Assembly: GCA_036507695.1 (NCBI GenBank)
Contig: DATCIR010000123.1
Span: 1 to 8,140 of the forward strand
Direction of reading: 5' to 3'
Source: JAKEGK01 sp036507695
Lineage (GTDB): Bacteria; Pseudomonadota; Gammaproteobacteria; SZUA-152
DNA length: 8,140 bases
Shown: piece after piece, positions 1 to 6,227 of the stretch
How the letters are laid out: the number at the start of each line of letters is the position of its first letter
How positions within the stretch are numbered: the first letter of the stretch is position 1
Position numbers and translations under genes: made by a program
Notes under the pieces: model-generated
Seen by the model: only the letters and a program-made list of their open reading frames with translations
Told to the model about the DNA's origin: nothing
Database searches by the model: none

Positions 1-27
1 TTCACAAAGATGGCTGTTGCTCAGTAG

Positions 28-119
<92 letters not shown>

Positions 120-133
120 AAAATTTAGTTACT

Positions 134-233
134 TGCACAACCGTCTAATTCGTCCACTGTCGCCGTTCGGACGACGCACAGGGATGTGCTAGTGCCGCGT
201 AGCCCATGGATGGGCGAGAGCGGCCACCTCTCC
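134..233 (+). repeat. GGA-hairpin repeat unit A
   Basis: The unit carries two short hairpins: gcacagggatgtgc (176-189) and gcccatggatgggc (202-215). Both put GGA or GGGA in the loop when read on the plus strand. They are joined by a spacer containing agtgccgcg, which recurs in units B and C. The unit ends with agagcggccacctctcc (217-233). The minus-strand reading of that tail begins ggagaggtggccg, 12 of 13 bases identical to the tRNA-Ser 5' end. Unit C at 401-552 is an enlarged copy. Confidence 0.8.
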
Positions 234-300
234 TACTTTAACCTGTTTAGTAACCTTTACAGTTGGTGGACACATCGCCTGAAAAGTGTCACACACTTGC

Positions 301-349
301 CGCTCCCGGCATCCATGCCTCCCGCGGCACTCGTGCATCCTGCACATCG
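301..349 (-). repeat. GGA-hairpin repeat unit B (inverted)
   Basis: Read on the minus strand, this segment has the same parts as units A and C: hairpin gtgcaggatgcac (333-345), the spacer cgagtgccgcg, and hairpin ggcatggatgcc (308-319), again with GGA in each loop. It therefore lies in opposite orientation to A and C. It abuts the tRNA-half copy at 350. Just before it, at about 275-288, cgcctgaaaagtgt resembles the tRNA-Ser anticodon region read on the plus strand; that may be chance. Confidence 0.65.
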
Positions 350-399
350 TCCAGGCGTGCTCCTTCGACCGCTCGGACACCTCTCCAAAATTTAGTTAC
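350..399 (-). repeat. Duplicated tRNA-Ser 5' half with promoter-proximal flank
   Basis: This is a perfect copy of 83-132. It holds tRNA-Ser nucleotides 1-37 (acceptor 5' strand, D arm, anticodon stem 5' strand and anticodon GGA) plus 13 nt of upstream flank, including the candidate -10 box. The variable arm, T arm and acceptor 3' strand are absent, so it cannot make a tRNA. The flank beyond has diverged to about 84% while this core is identical, which suggests recent copying, gene conversion with the tRNA, or constraint. Confidence 0.9.
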
Positions 400-400
400 C

Positions 401-552
401 TGCACATCCTTCTAATATCTCCACTGACGCCGCACGGACGACGCACATGGATGTGCGAGTGCCGCGAAGCCCATGGACGATGTACACGGATGTACAAGTG
501 TCGCAAAAGGACAGGATGTCCGAAGCGACTGGGCTAGAGCGGCCACCTCTCC
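401..552 (+). repeat. GGA-hairpin repeat unit C (expanded)
   Basis: This unit aligns with unit A but is larger. It carries gcacatggatgtgc (443-456), tgtacacggatgtaca (481-496) and ggacaggatgtcc (509-521), the last closed further by gtcgc/gcgac (500-504 and 525-529). A long-range stem agccca/tgggct (468-473 with 530-535) encloses the two inner hairpins. In unit A the same bases form one simple hairpin, so C looks like A with about 52 nt (478-529) inserted in its loop. It ends with the same tail, agagcggccacctctcc (536-552). Confidence 0.8.
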
Positions 553-757
553 AGGATTTGTTTTTAACGAAACGGTATCAATCATCCCTGTTGCGCGCTG
601 CCCAACCTGGTACGACTGCCTTTTAAATCCGGCACGGCAAAAATCGTTCAGTAACCAGGGAATAGCAAACCGGCTACGCCCATGATGAAAGACGCGCAAG
701 GTTAAACCAGTTTTTGCCCAGGTGCAATCGATAAGCGGGTTTGCTAAGATATCCCAC
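553..757. other. Intergenic stretch, nothing recognised
   Basis: Between the hairpin units and the promoter region of the diiron oxygenase gene I find no RNA, repeat or convincing gene. Open frames exist on both strands but run through the hairpin repeats and have no ribosome binding site or recognisable composition. Confidence 0.5.
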
Positions 758-786
758 TTGCACAAAAAACGGCTCTAATCCTTAAT
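758..786 (+). promoter_or_regulatory. Possible promoter of the diiron oxygenase gene
   Basis: TTGCAC (758-763) and CTTAAT (781-786) are 17 bp apart, 36 bp before the start codon, in a locally A/T-rich stretch. The match to the sigma-70 consensus is only partial, so this is tentative. Confidence 0.25.
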
Positions 787-821
787 AAAAATATAGATAT
801 CAAAGGGTTGCGGTTTATCCT

Positions 822-1697
822 ATGAGTTTATGGTCGGTCAAATCCACGGAAATCCTTGAGCAGCTGAATCAGCACCGTATTTACCAGGATCCGGTCAACC
901 GCGTGAACTGGTTGCGCCTGAATCTGGATGATTACTGGTTACCGGAAGAAGCCTTGTCCTTGTATGGCGTGTCCGAGTTCATGGTGTTGCCCGCCGCGCA
1001 GCGCAAGGCGCTTTCCCATTTCGAATACTTGCATCTACTGGAAGCTCAGGTCTGGCTGGAAGGTTTGTTCATGGAACGTTTGTCCCAGTCGGCGTCCTAC
1101 GCCAGAAAAAACATTGCCTTGCTGAAATACCACTTGAATGAACTGCGCGAAGAAGCAGGGCACAGCCTGGTGTTCGCGGAAATTATTCAACGCAGCGGCC
1201 TGCCACGGGTGGCGACCCGGTTCCAGGATTTGGGTTGGATGAACTGGTTTACCCGGCATTCCTCGGTTGATTCCGTGACTTTCTGGTTGACCATTATGCT
1301 CGGCCAGGAAATTCCGGATCGCCTCAACCGGGTTATACGTCAACACAAGAACACGGTTTGCCCCGCGATTTTTGATGTCGCCACGTTTCATACGGTGGAC
1401 GAAGTGCGGCACATTTCTTTTTCACGGCGCATGGTGGATGCCGGCGTTCAGGAATTGTCTCCCGGCAAGGCGTTTGTTGTGAGTTTCATTTTGCAACGCA
1501 TGCTGAATCAATTTGTGGCCGCGTATTTTTATCCGGAGCCCGGCTTGTATGATTTTGCGGGTCTGGTGCCGGGACGCAGCTGGGCCAGCCTGGCGCGTAA
1601 GAACCCCCATCGCAAACAATTCATCCGTCAACACCTGGCCGGCGTGTTACATAACTTGCATCAGGCGGGTGTACCCTTAATCTGGCGTTCGAAATAA
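822..1697 (+). CDS. AurF-like (p-aminobenzoate N-oxygenase family) diiron oxygenase
   Basis: A 291-residue, probably cytosolic, mostly helical protein. Its metal-ligand pattern fits the AurF-type ferritin-like oxygenases: Glu74 (or Glu80) in the first helix, E111-x-x-H114 in REEAGHS, Glu163 in GQEIPDR, and H190-x3-E194-x2-H197 in HTVDEVRH. The spacing from Glu163 to His190 (27) and the H-x3-E-x2-H block match AurF (Glu196, His223, Glu227, His230 as I recall them), including the extra histidine that marks this family. Family members oxidise aryl amines or other substrates with O2 at a diiron centre; the substrate here is unknown. The gene lies 48 bp before aroC in the same direction. A GGG at 804-806 is a weak, distant Shine-Dalgarno; the ATG is chosen as the first in-frame Met. 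A ferritin-like protein of another function is less likely. Confidence 0.85.
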   Translation: MSLWSVKSTEILEQLNQHRIYQDPVNRVNWLRLNLDDYWLPEEALSLYGVSEFMVLPAAQRKALSHFEYLHLLEAQVWLEGLFMERLSQSASYARKNIALLKYHLNELREEAGHSLVFAEIIQRSGLPRVATRFQDLGWMNWFTRHSSVDSVTFWLTIMLGQEIPDRLNRVIRQHKNTVCPAIFDVATFHTVDEVRHISFSRRMVDAGVQELSPGKAFVVSFILQRMLNQFVAAYFYPEPGLYDFAGLVPGRSWASLARKNPHRKQFIRQHLAGVLHNLHQAGVPLIWRSK

Positions 1698-1711
1698 ATT
1701 TTTTAATTGCT

Positions 1712-1739
1712 TTGGAAACCAATGTGCAACGGCTACAAT
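1712..1739 (+). promoter_or_regulatory. Candidate aroC promoter abutting the start codon
   Basis: TTGGAA (1712-1717) and TACAAT (1734-1739) are separated by 16 bp, a good sigma-70 type pair. The -10 box ends 6 nt before the aroC ATG at 1746, so transcription would begin at or within a base or two of the start codon. No Shine-Dalgarno sequence lies between. This suggests a leaderless or near-leaderless message if the promoter is used. Confidence 0.45.
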
Positions 1740-1745
1740 GCGCTT

Positions 1746-2846
1746 ATGTCGGGTAATAGCATAGGAAAATTATTTACGGTAACGAGCTTTGGGGAAAGCC
1801 ACGGCATCGCATTGGGTTGTGTCGTGGATGGTTGCCCTCCGGGACTGCCGTTATCCGAAGCCGATTTACAGCACGACCTGGACCGGCGCAAACCCGGTCA
1901 ATCGCGTCACACCACGCAACGCCAGGAAGCGGACGAAGTGAAAATTCTTTCGGGAATTTTTGAAGGCGTTACCACCGGCACACCCATCGGCATGATTATT
2001 TACAACACCGACCAGAAATCCAAGGATTACTCCAACATCAAGGATCTATTCCGGCCCGGCCATGCGGATTACACCTACCAGCAAAAATACGGCATGCGCG
2101 ACTACCGCGGTGGCGGGCGTTCGTCGGCGCGCGAAACTGCCATGCGGGTGGCGGCGGGTGGTATCGCCAAGAAATACCTGAAGCAGGAGTTTGGCGTTGA
2201 GATTCGGGGTTATTTAAGTCAACTGGGTCCGATCAAGGCGCAAACGGTTGACTGGAATGAAATCGATAACAATGCCTTCTTTTGCCCTGATGCAAGTAAA
2301 GTCGCGGAGCTGGAAGCATACATGGACGCGCTGCGCAAGGACGGCGATTCCATTGGCGCGCGTATTAATGTGGTGGCCACGAATATCCCGCCGGGTTGGG
2401 GAGAACCGGTTTTTGACCGGCTGGACGCGGATATCGCCCACGCCATGATGGGCATTAACGCGGTGAAAGGCGTGGAAATCGGCGCGGGGTTCGCGAGCGT
2501 GGAACAGAAAGGCACCCGGCACCGGGATGAAATCACGCCGCAGGGTTTTTTAAGTAACAATGCCGGAGGCATCCTGGGCGGCATCTCATCGGGGCAGAAC
2601 ATCCGTGTGAGTATCGCCTTGAAGCCCACGTCGAGTTTGCGCATTCCCGGGCGCACCGTGAATATACAGGGTAACGCGGACGAAGTGATTACCAAGGGCC
2701 GGCATGATCCCTGTGTGGGCATTCGCGCCACTCCGATCGCGGAAGCGATGCTGGGCATTGTGCTGATGGATCACCTGCTGCGGCATCGGGCGCAAAACGC
2801 CGGTGTGCGGTCGCAAACGCCAGTCATTCCCGCCGGGCGGGAATAA
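1746..2846 (+). CDS. aroC: Chorismate synthase
   Basis: This is the last enzyme of the shikimate pathway. It converts 5-enolpyruvylshikimate-3-phosphate to chorismate with loss of phosphate, using reduced FMN, in the cytosol as a tetramer. The 366 residues match the usual bacterial length. Family signatures are intact: FGESHG (15-20) and RPGHADYTY (103-111), each holding an invariant histidine; GMRDYRGGGRSSARET (116-131); and DPCVGIRATPIAEAM (321-335). The start is set at MSGNSIGKLF because homologues begin at this position; an in-frame TTG at 1707 would add 13 residues unlike the family. There is no Shine-Dalgarno at 1746 and a promoter lies immediately upstream. The gene is co-directional with the diiron oxygenase before it and the membrane protein after it. 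Confidence 0.98.
   Translation: MSGNSIGKLFTVTSFGESHGIALGCVVDGCPPGLPLSEADLQHDLDRRKPGQSRHTTQRQEADEVKILSGIFEGVTTGTPIGMIIYNTDQKSKDYSNIKDLFRPGHADYTYQQKYGMRDYRGGGRSSARETAMRVAAGGIAKKYLKQEFGVEIRGYLSQLGPIKAQTVDWNEIDNNAFFCPDASKVAELEAYMDALRKDGDSIGARINVVATNIPPGWGEPVFDRLDADIAHAMMGINAVKGVEIGAGFASVEQKGTRHRDEITPQGFLSNNAGGILGGISSGQNIRVSIALKPTSSLRIPGRTVNIQGNADEVITKGRHDPCVGIRATPIAEAMLGIVLMDHLLRHRAQNAGVRSQTPVIPAGRE
2826..2844. repeat. Inverted repeat over the aroC stop codon
   Basis: attcccgccgggcgggaat is a near-perfect palindrome (9-nt arms around one G) reaching into the aroC stop codon. It could form a strong short hairpin in the message, but no T-run follows, so it is not a normal intrinsic terminator. It may protect the transcript end, or only reflect coding sequence. 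Confidence 0.4.
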
Positions 2847-2919
2847 CCGCGGGTACTGGTCTGGATGTTGCAGCATCAATGCAAATCGAACCGTTGAAAA
2901 ATTTATAGATGCTATTGCC

Positions 2920-3480
2920 ATGGTAACTCGAACAAGAAGAGCGCGATCCGGGTCTGGATTTCAGAGTAAGGATCCATTTGGTTTAATCTGGTTGGCGCTG
3001 ATTGGTTTAGGCGTGATAATCAGCAAATGGTGGTATTTCAGTCCCGCCGACGTGGGTGGTAACAATTGTGTGGCGTGTGTTGTTGCGCTGATAGGGATCC
3101 TATGGGTTGTGAGCCTTTTGTTGCCATCGTTGTTTTGGATAGTTTGGACGAAGAAAAATCAAAAGGGCATCGTATTCGTTTTTTTGCTGAGTTTAATTTG
3201 CCTGATCCTGGCGGTGATTGATTATTACGCCGCCCAGCTGGTTGTCAATAAATTATTATATCGTGGCGCACTACGTTGGGAGGAATCGCAGGCGCCGTAT
3301 TTGGTTGACACTTTTATTCCGCATACCATTGGCCTATTACTGATAAGTGCAATGTTATATAGCGTGATACGAGTGTTTTTCTGCCGTGATCTGGTGGAAA
3401 AACCACTGGTATATGCCTTTGGCGCCATTGTTGTGGTGGCGGTGATTCCGCTTTTTTATGTTGGCTTGAAGTTGGTGTAG
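2920..3480 (+). CDS. Integral membrane protein of unknown function
   Basis: I do not recognise this 186-residue protein. It starts with a short basic tail (MVTRTRRAR) and has about five hydrophobic segments at roughly residues 20-40, 51-76, 83-105, 135-154 and 163-184, so it should sit in the inner membrane. Charged loops include TKKNQK (77-82) and RWEESQ (119-124). Cysteines at 50 and 53 form a CVAC motif, with others at 94 and 155. The ATG at 2920 is chosen because the upstream frame back to 2803 overlaps aroC and gives non-hydrophobic, repeat-like residues. There is no clear Shine-Dalgarno, so the start is uncertain. It lies 73 bp after aroC and 98 bp before the transporter gene. The long hydrophobic reading frame supports a real gene. 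Confidence 0.7.
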   Translation: MVTRTRRARSGSGFQSKDPFGLIWLALIGLGVIISKWWYFSPADVGGNNCVACVVALIGILWVVSLLLPSLFWIVWTKKNQKGIVFVFLLSLICLILAVIDYYAAQLVVNKLLYRGALRWEESQAPYLVDTFIPHTIGLLLISAMLYSVIRVFFCRDLVEKPLVYAFGAIVVVAVIPLFYVGLKLV

Positions 3481-3578
3481 GCGCTGTCATTGCTAATGAT
3501 TCGCCAGCGACAACGTCTTGCGGATTTCCAGTGTTTAAAGTGATCTCAATCCTAGTTATTCAATAAAACTTTTCCCTC

Positions 3579-4727
3579 ATGCCTTACTGGCGCTTGTCCA
3601 GCTTCTACTTTTTCTATTTCGCGTCCGTGGGTGCGCTGGTTCCGTACTGGGGCTGGTATCTCAAATCCACCGGGTTTTCCGCCCACGATATTGGTATTTT
3701 CATGGCGATCATCATGGGCACCAAGATCATATCGCCGAACATTTGGGGCTGGATCGCGGACCATCTGGGTCAGCGTATGTTGATTGTGCGGGCCGGCAGC
3801 TTGCTGGCGGCATTAACGTTCGCGGGCGTGCTGGTCAGTCATAACTATTGGTGGCTGTTACTGGTCATGGTGCTATTCAGTTTTTTCTGGAACGCGGCGC
3901 TGCCGCAATTTGAAGCAAACACATTTAATTACCTGGGTAACTATACGCATCGCTATAGCAGCATCCGCTTGTGGGGGTCGATCGGCTTCATTATAGCCGT
4001 TGCGAGTATCGGATCCGTGCTGGATTTGCAGGGCGCCGGCATCCTGCCGGTTGTTCTGCTGGTATTGTTTGCCGGCATCGGGTTGACCAGTCTGCTGGTG
4101 CCGGAGCAGGCGGCAAAGCATTTCCCGTCTGAACATGTTGCATTGGGCAAGCTGCTGAAAAACCCTCAGGTCTTTGCGTTGCTCGTTGTGTGTTTTTTGA
4201 TGCAAGTCAGTCACGGGCCTTACTACACGTTTTATACGATTTATCTTGTGGAGCATGGTTATTCGAGTTGGCTGACCGGACAATTGTGGTCCTTGGGTGT
4301 GATCGCCGAAGTGGTGCTGTTTTTATTGATGCCGGTACTGGTCCAGCGCATAGGATTGCGAAAGCTGCTGTTACTGAGTTTGGTACTGGCGGCATTTCGT
4401 TGGCTGATGATTGGTTTCTATGTTGATTCATTATGGTTGCTGATTGTCGCGCAGCTATTACACGCGGCGACGTTCGGTGTTTATCATGCCAGCGCCATTG
4501 AGCTGATCCATCGCTACTTTACCGGCCGTCACCAGGGTAAAGGCCAGGCGCTCTATAGCAGTTTAAGTTTTGGCGCCGGTGGCGCCGTTGGAAGCTTATA
4601 CAGCGGCATGATTTGGGATTCAACGGGCGCGACCGTGGCATTCATGATTGCCGGTGCCACCGCTTTGATTGCATTTATAATCAGCTGGATCTGGATATTC
4701 CCTGAGGTGCGCGCCAAGCCTATCTGA
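3579..4727 (+). CDS. MFS transporter, HcaT-like (aromatic acid/nucleoside symporter type)
   Basis: A 382-residue inner-membrane carrier with about 12 membrane segments. It resembles the MFS_1_like group that includes the 3-phenylpropionate permease HcaT (about 379 residues). Shared landmarks are the opening aromatic stretch YFFYFASVGALVPYW (10-24), the cytoplasmic loop GWIADHLGQR (57-66, the family's motif-A position), RLWGSIGF (130-137), the seventh-helix region SHGPYYTFY (211-219), WSLGVIAEV (237-245) with a membrane-buried Glu244, RW (274-275), and LLHAATFGVYH (293-303). Proton-coupled uptake of a small organic acid or nucleoside is likely; the substrate cannot be read from sequence. I recall an MFS gene close to aroC in pseudomonads as well, but here one membrane-protein gene intervenes. 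The ATG has no clear Shine-Dalgarno, but the next downstream Met would lose the first helix. Confidence 0.88.
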   Translation: MPYWRLSSFYFFYFASVGALVPYWGWYLKSTGFSAHDIGIFMAIIMGTKIISPNIWGWIADHLGQRMLIVRAGSLLAALTFAGVLVSHNYWWLLLVMVLFSFFWNAALPQFEANTFNYLGNYTHRYSSIRLWGSIGFIIAVASIGSVLDLQGAGILPVVLLVLFAGIGLTSLLVPEQAAKHFPSEHVALGKLLKNPQVFALLVVCFLMQVSHGPYYTFYTIYLVEHGYSSWLTGQLWSLGVIAEVVLFLLMPVLVQRIGLRKLLLLSLVLAAFRWLMIGFYVDSLWLLIVAQLLHAATFGVYHASAIELIHRYFTGRHQGKGQALYSSLSFGAGGAVGSLYSGMIWDSTGATVAFMIAGATALIAFIISWIWIFPEVRAKPI

Positions 4728-4766
4728 GCGCTGTATCTGAATGCTTAGGTTGCCGCGCTGATCCCG

Positions 4767-5423
4767 CTACCCTTTATTGGTAAGCTGCAGTGCCTTGCCA
4801 GGATTGTCAATGAACAGGTTACGCGTTCCCTGTAATTTCTGGATCAAGTCGTTGCGGCGCTGTTCGTCCTTGCTGGGGGGGTCTTCGGTGTGCCATGCGA
4901 TTAACGTGTTAATGTTCTGTTTGTCAATCGGCAAGCCATATTCCCAGTGCATATAAAATAGAGCCCTGGCGATGTTGCCGCGCGCCACCGTTCTGGATTC
5001 AACTATTTTATTCCGCACATCGACCTCAAAATCGCATTCAAAAAAATCCCGAAATTCACCAGGTATTTCCCCGTACGCGTAGTTCGCGCGCGCCCGCGTG
5101 ATCATTTTCACTTCGGGATAATAATTGTGAAGATCGGCTTCCATGCGATTAAAGCGCCGGCTTTCCGTGCGGCAACGCCCGAGACTGTCGCAGCCCAGAT
5201 AATCGACCACCCATTGAATGGGGTAAACGAGTTCTATCAACAGATCATCCTTTTTATTGGTGAAACGCTCACCGCAATACAATGTGAAATGAGCGCCGCC
5301 TTCAGGATATAAATTTTTCCAGAATATTTTTTCCGCTACTTCGGCATTGGCGATTAGAGTCTGGTCAGCGACGCAGGGTGTAAATACACAAACCGTTAAA
5401 AGTAACCAGTGGCCTTTTCTCAT
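4767..5423 (-). CDS. Secreted EndA-family (endonuclease I/Vvn) nuclease homologue with altered active site
   Basis: A 218-residue protein with a signal peptide (MRKG, hydrophobic core, likely cleavage CVA|DQ after residue 19), hence periplasmic or secreted. It matches the endonuclease I family in order: LYCG (48-51), E64 in the ELVYP block, MEADLHNYYPEVK (94-106), ARANY (111-115) with the probable metal ligand Asn114, CDFEVD (130-135), ARGNIARALFYM (147-158), and a C-terminal WHTEDPP...E...QGTRN. Known members cut DNA and RNA without sequence preference using a Glu-His pair in an EHVxP motif plus this Asn. Here that motif reads ELVYP: the general-base His is Leu65 (codon CTC). The usual QGNHNP near the C-terminus reads QGTRNL. 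Cysteines 50, 78, 84 and 130 could form two disulfides. It may be an inactive or repurposed homologue. It is convergent with the MFS gene. Confidence 0.85.
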   Translation of the reverse strand: MRKGHWLLLTVCVFTPCVADQTLIANAEVAEKIFWKNLYPEGGAHFTLYCGERFTNKKDDLLIELVYPIQWVVDYLGCDSLGRCRTESRRFNRMEADLHNYYPEVKMITRARANYAYGEIPGEFRDFFECDFEVDVRNKIVESRTVARGNIARALFYMHWEYGLPIDKQNINTLIAWHTEDPPSKDEQRRNDLIQKLQGTRNLFIDNPGKALQLTNKG

Positions 5424-5448
5424 GGTTTTATCTTGTTATTAGCAATTT

Positions 5449-5478
5449 ATTATTAAGATTTAATTTAGGATCAGGCAA
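5449..5478 (-). promoter_or_regulatory. Probable promoter of the EndA-like gene
   Basis: On the minus strand, TTGCCT (5473-5478) and AATAAT (5449-5454) are 18 bp apart, 25 bp before the start codon at 5423, in a strongly A/T-rich region. The -10 matches 5 of 6 and the -35 matches 4 of 6 consensus bases. Confidence 0.45.
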
Positions 5479-5517
5479 TGTAACGCGGTAAATATTGCCA
5501 TGCACAACGTAACCTAT

Positions 5518-5692
5518 AATTTAGTGTAACTACTCACCCGTGGGCGGCGCCGGTGTCTCCTGCCGGGGGACGCCACAAGTACGTCCCTGTAGGCTCGACT
5601 GGCGGCCATCCCTGGCCGCAGACGCCCCCGGCAGGAGACACCCGCACCGCTTTAACCTAGGCTGAACACGGGGTGAGTAGTTACAATTTAGT
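5518..5692. mobile_element. MITE-like element with IS66-style ends and 8-bp target duplication
   Basis: The element core (5526-5684, 159 bp) is bounded by perfect 14-bp inverted repeats, gtaactactcaccc (5526-5539) and gggtgagtagttac (5671-5684), extendable to 17 with one slipped base. It is flanked by the direct repeat aatttagt (5518-5525 and 5685-5692). GTAA termini plus an 8-bp duplication are typical of the IS66 family. Inside is an 18-bp perfect inverted repeat (5552-5569 with 5625-5642, arm ggtgtctcctgccggggg) enclosing a smaller hairpin gcggccatccctggccgc (5602-5619). There is no transposase, so it is non-autonomous. A frame crossing it on the minus strand is not credible as a gene. Confidence 0.75.
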
Positions 5693-5948
5693 ATAAATCG
5701 GCCTGTATTTAAACTCATTGAACAGTAAAAGGATATCGCAGCAACAATTAATAAATCCGCGTCCCCTCGTCAAAGTCGCAACGTCGAAATTTATCCTGCT
5801 GCTGGTGGCGGATATTGGAATTCCGGCTGCGAAAACAGCGTGCGACTATGGTCACAGTTTTTTGGCTTGGCTTTTTCGATCAGGCTAAAGGCGCGGGTTC
5901 CGTGGACGATACATCAACGGTAATGCTTTTCATTAATCGGCAAACGAT
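5693..5948. other. Intergenic stretch between the MITE and the small ORF
   Basis: No RNA gene or clear repeat is seen. A 56-codon frame without ATG could start at a TTG near 5717 and end at a TAA near 5885. It contains a hydrophobic run (FILLLVADIGIPA) but lacks a convincing ribosome binding site, so it is not called. A weak TTGGCT/CTAAAG pair lies around 5860-5890. Confidence 0.35.
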
Positions 5949-5960
5949 GAGGGCTGTATT

Positions 5961-6152
5961 ATGAGTGAAAGTCGTCTTGGAAAACCTATCGGGTTCTATC
6001 TTGGCAAACCCATTTACGATTTTGTGGTTCAATCGGGTAAGAAGTATGTTTTTGACCGGCTCGCGGAGTGCGACCGCGAAGGTTGTCCGCTTGATCAATT
6101 GAAAAAAAACGAACTGTTGTTTGCCCCGGGATTGATCTATAGGCAGTCCTGA
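5961..6152 (+). CDS. Small protein of unknown function (63 aa)
   Basis: I do not recognise this protein. Support for a gene is the well-placed Shine-Dalgarno gaggg (5949-5953), 7 nt before the ATG, and balanced amino-acid use with no low-complexity bias. The N-terminus has a short internal duplication, LGKPIGFY followed by LGKPIYDF (residues 6-21). Then come an amphipathic stretch, two cysteines five apart (Cys37, Cys42, in ECDREGC) and a hydrophobic end, LLFAPGLIY. It has no signal peptide or membrane segment, so it is probably cytosolic. It stands alone: the MITE lies upstream and a hairpin (6228-6253) about 75 nt downstream. It could be a small accessory or regulatory protein, or a chance frame. 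Confidence 0.55.
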   Translation: MSESRLGKPIGFYLGKPIYDFVVQSGKKYVFDRLAECDREGCPLDQLKKNELLFAPGLIYRQS

Positions 6153-6227
6153 CTCTGAAGTTCGACCGCGCTGTATGGCTGTTATTGCCGTGGATTAACG
6201 GCGTAACGGCGCTAACTATTTGCGCGT

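Noticed and set aside
134..552. CRISPR array
   Set aside because: The repeats are palindromic, variable in length, in both orientations, and without regular spacers.
186..765. Several open frames on both strands (for example 412-765 minus, 286-537 plus)
   Set aside because: They run through the hairpin repeats, producing repetitive His/Pro/Ala-rich residues (ALAHPC-like) typical of spurious translations, and lack ribosome binding sites.
1707..1745. TTG start giving a 379-residue chorismate synthase
   Set aside because: The family begins at MxGNxIGxLF. The extra 13 codons cover the promoter-like sequence.
2803..2919. Longer N-terminus for the membrane protein, starting inside aroC
   Set aside because: The extra 39 residues overlap the aroC end and its palindrome, and do not look like part of a membrane protein.
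5530..5718. 62-codon frame on the minus strand across the MITE
   Set aside because: It is made of the inverted repeats of the element and has no independent coding evidence.
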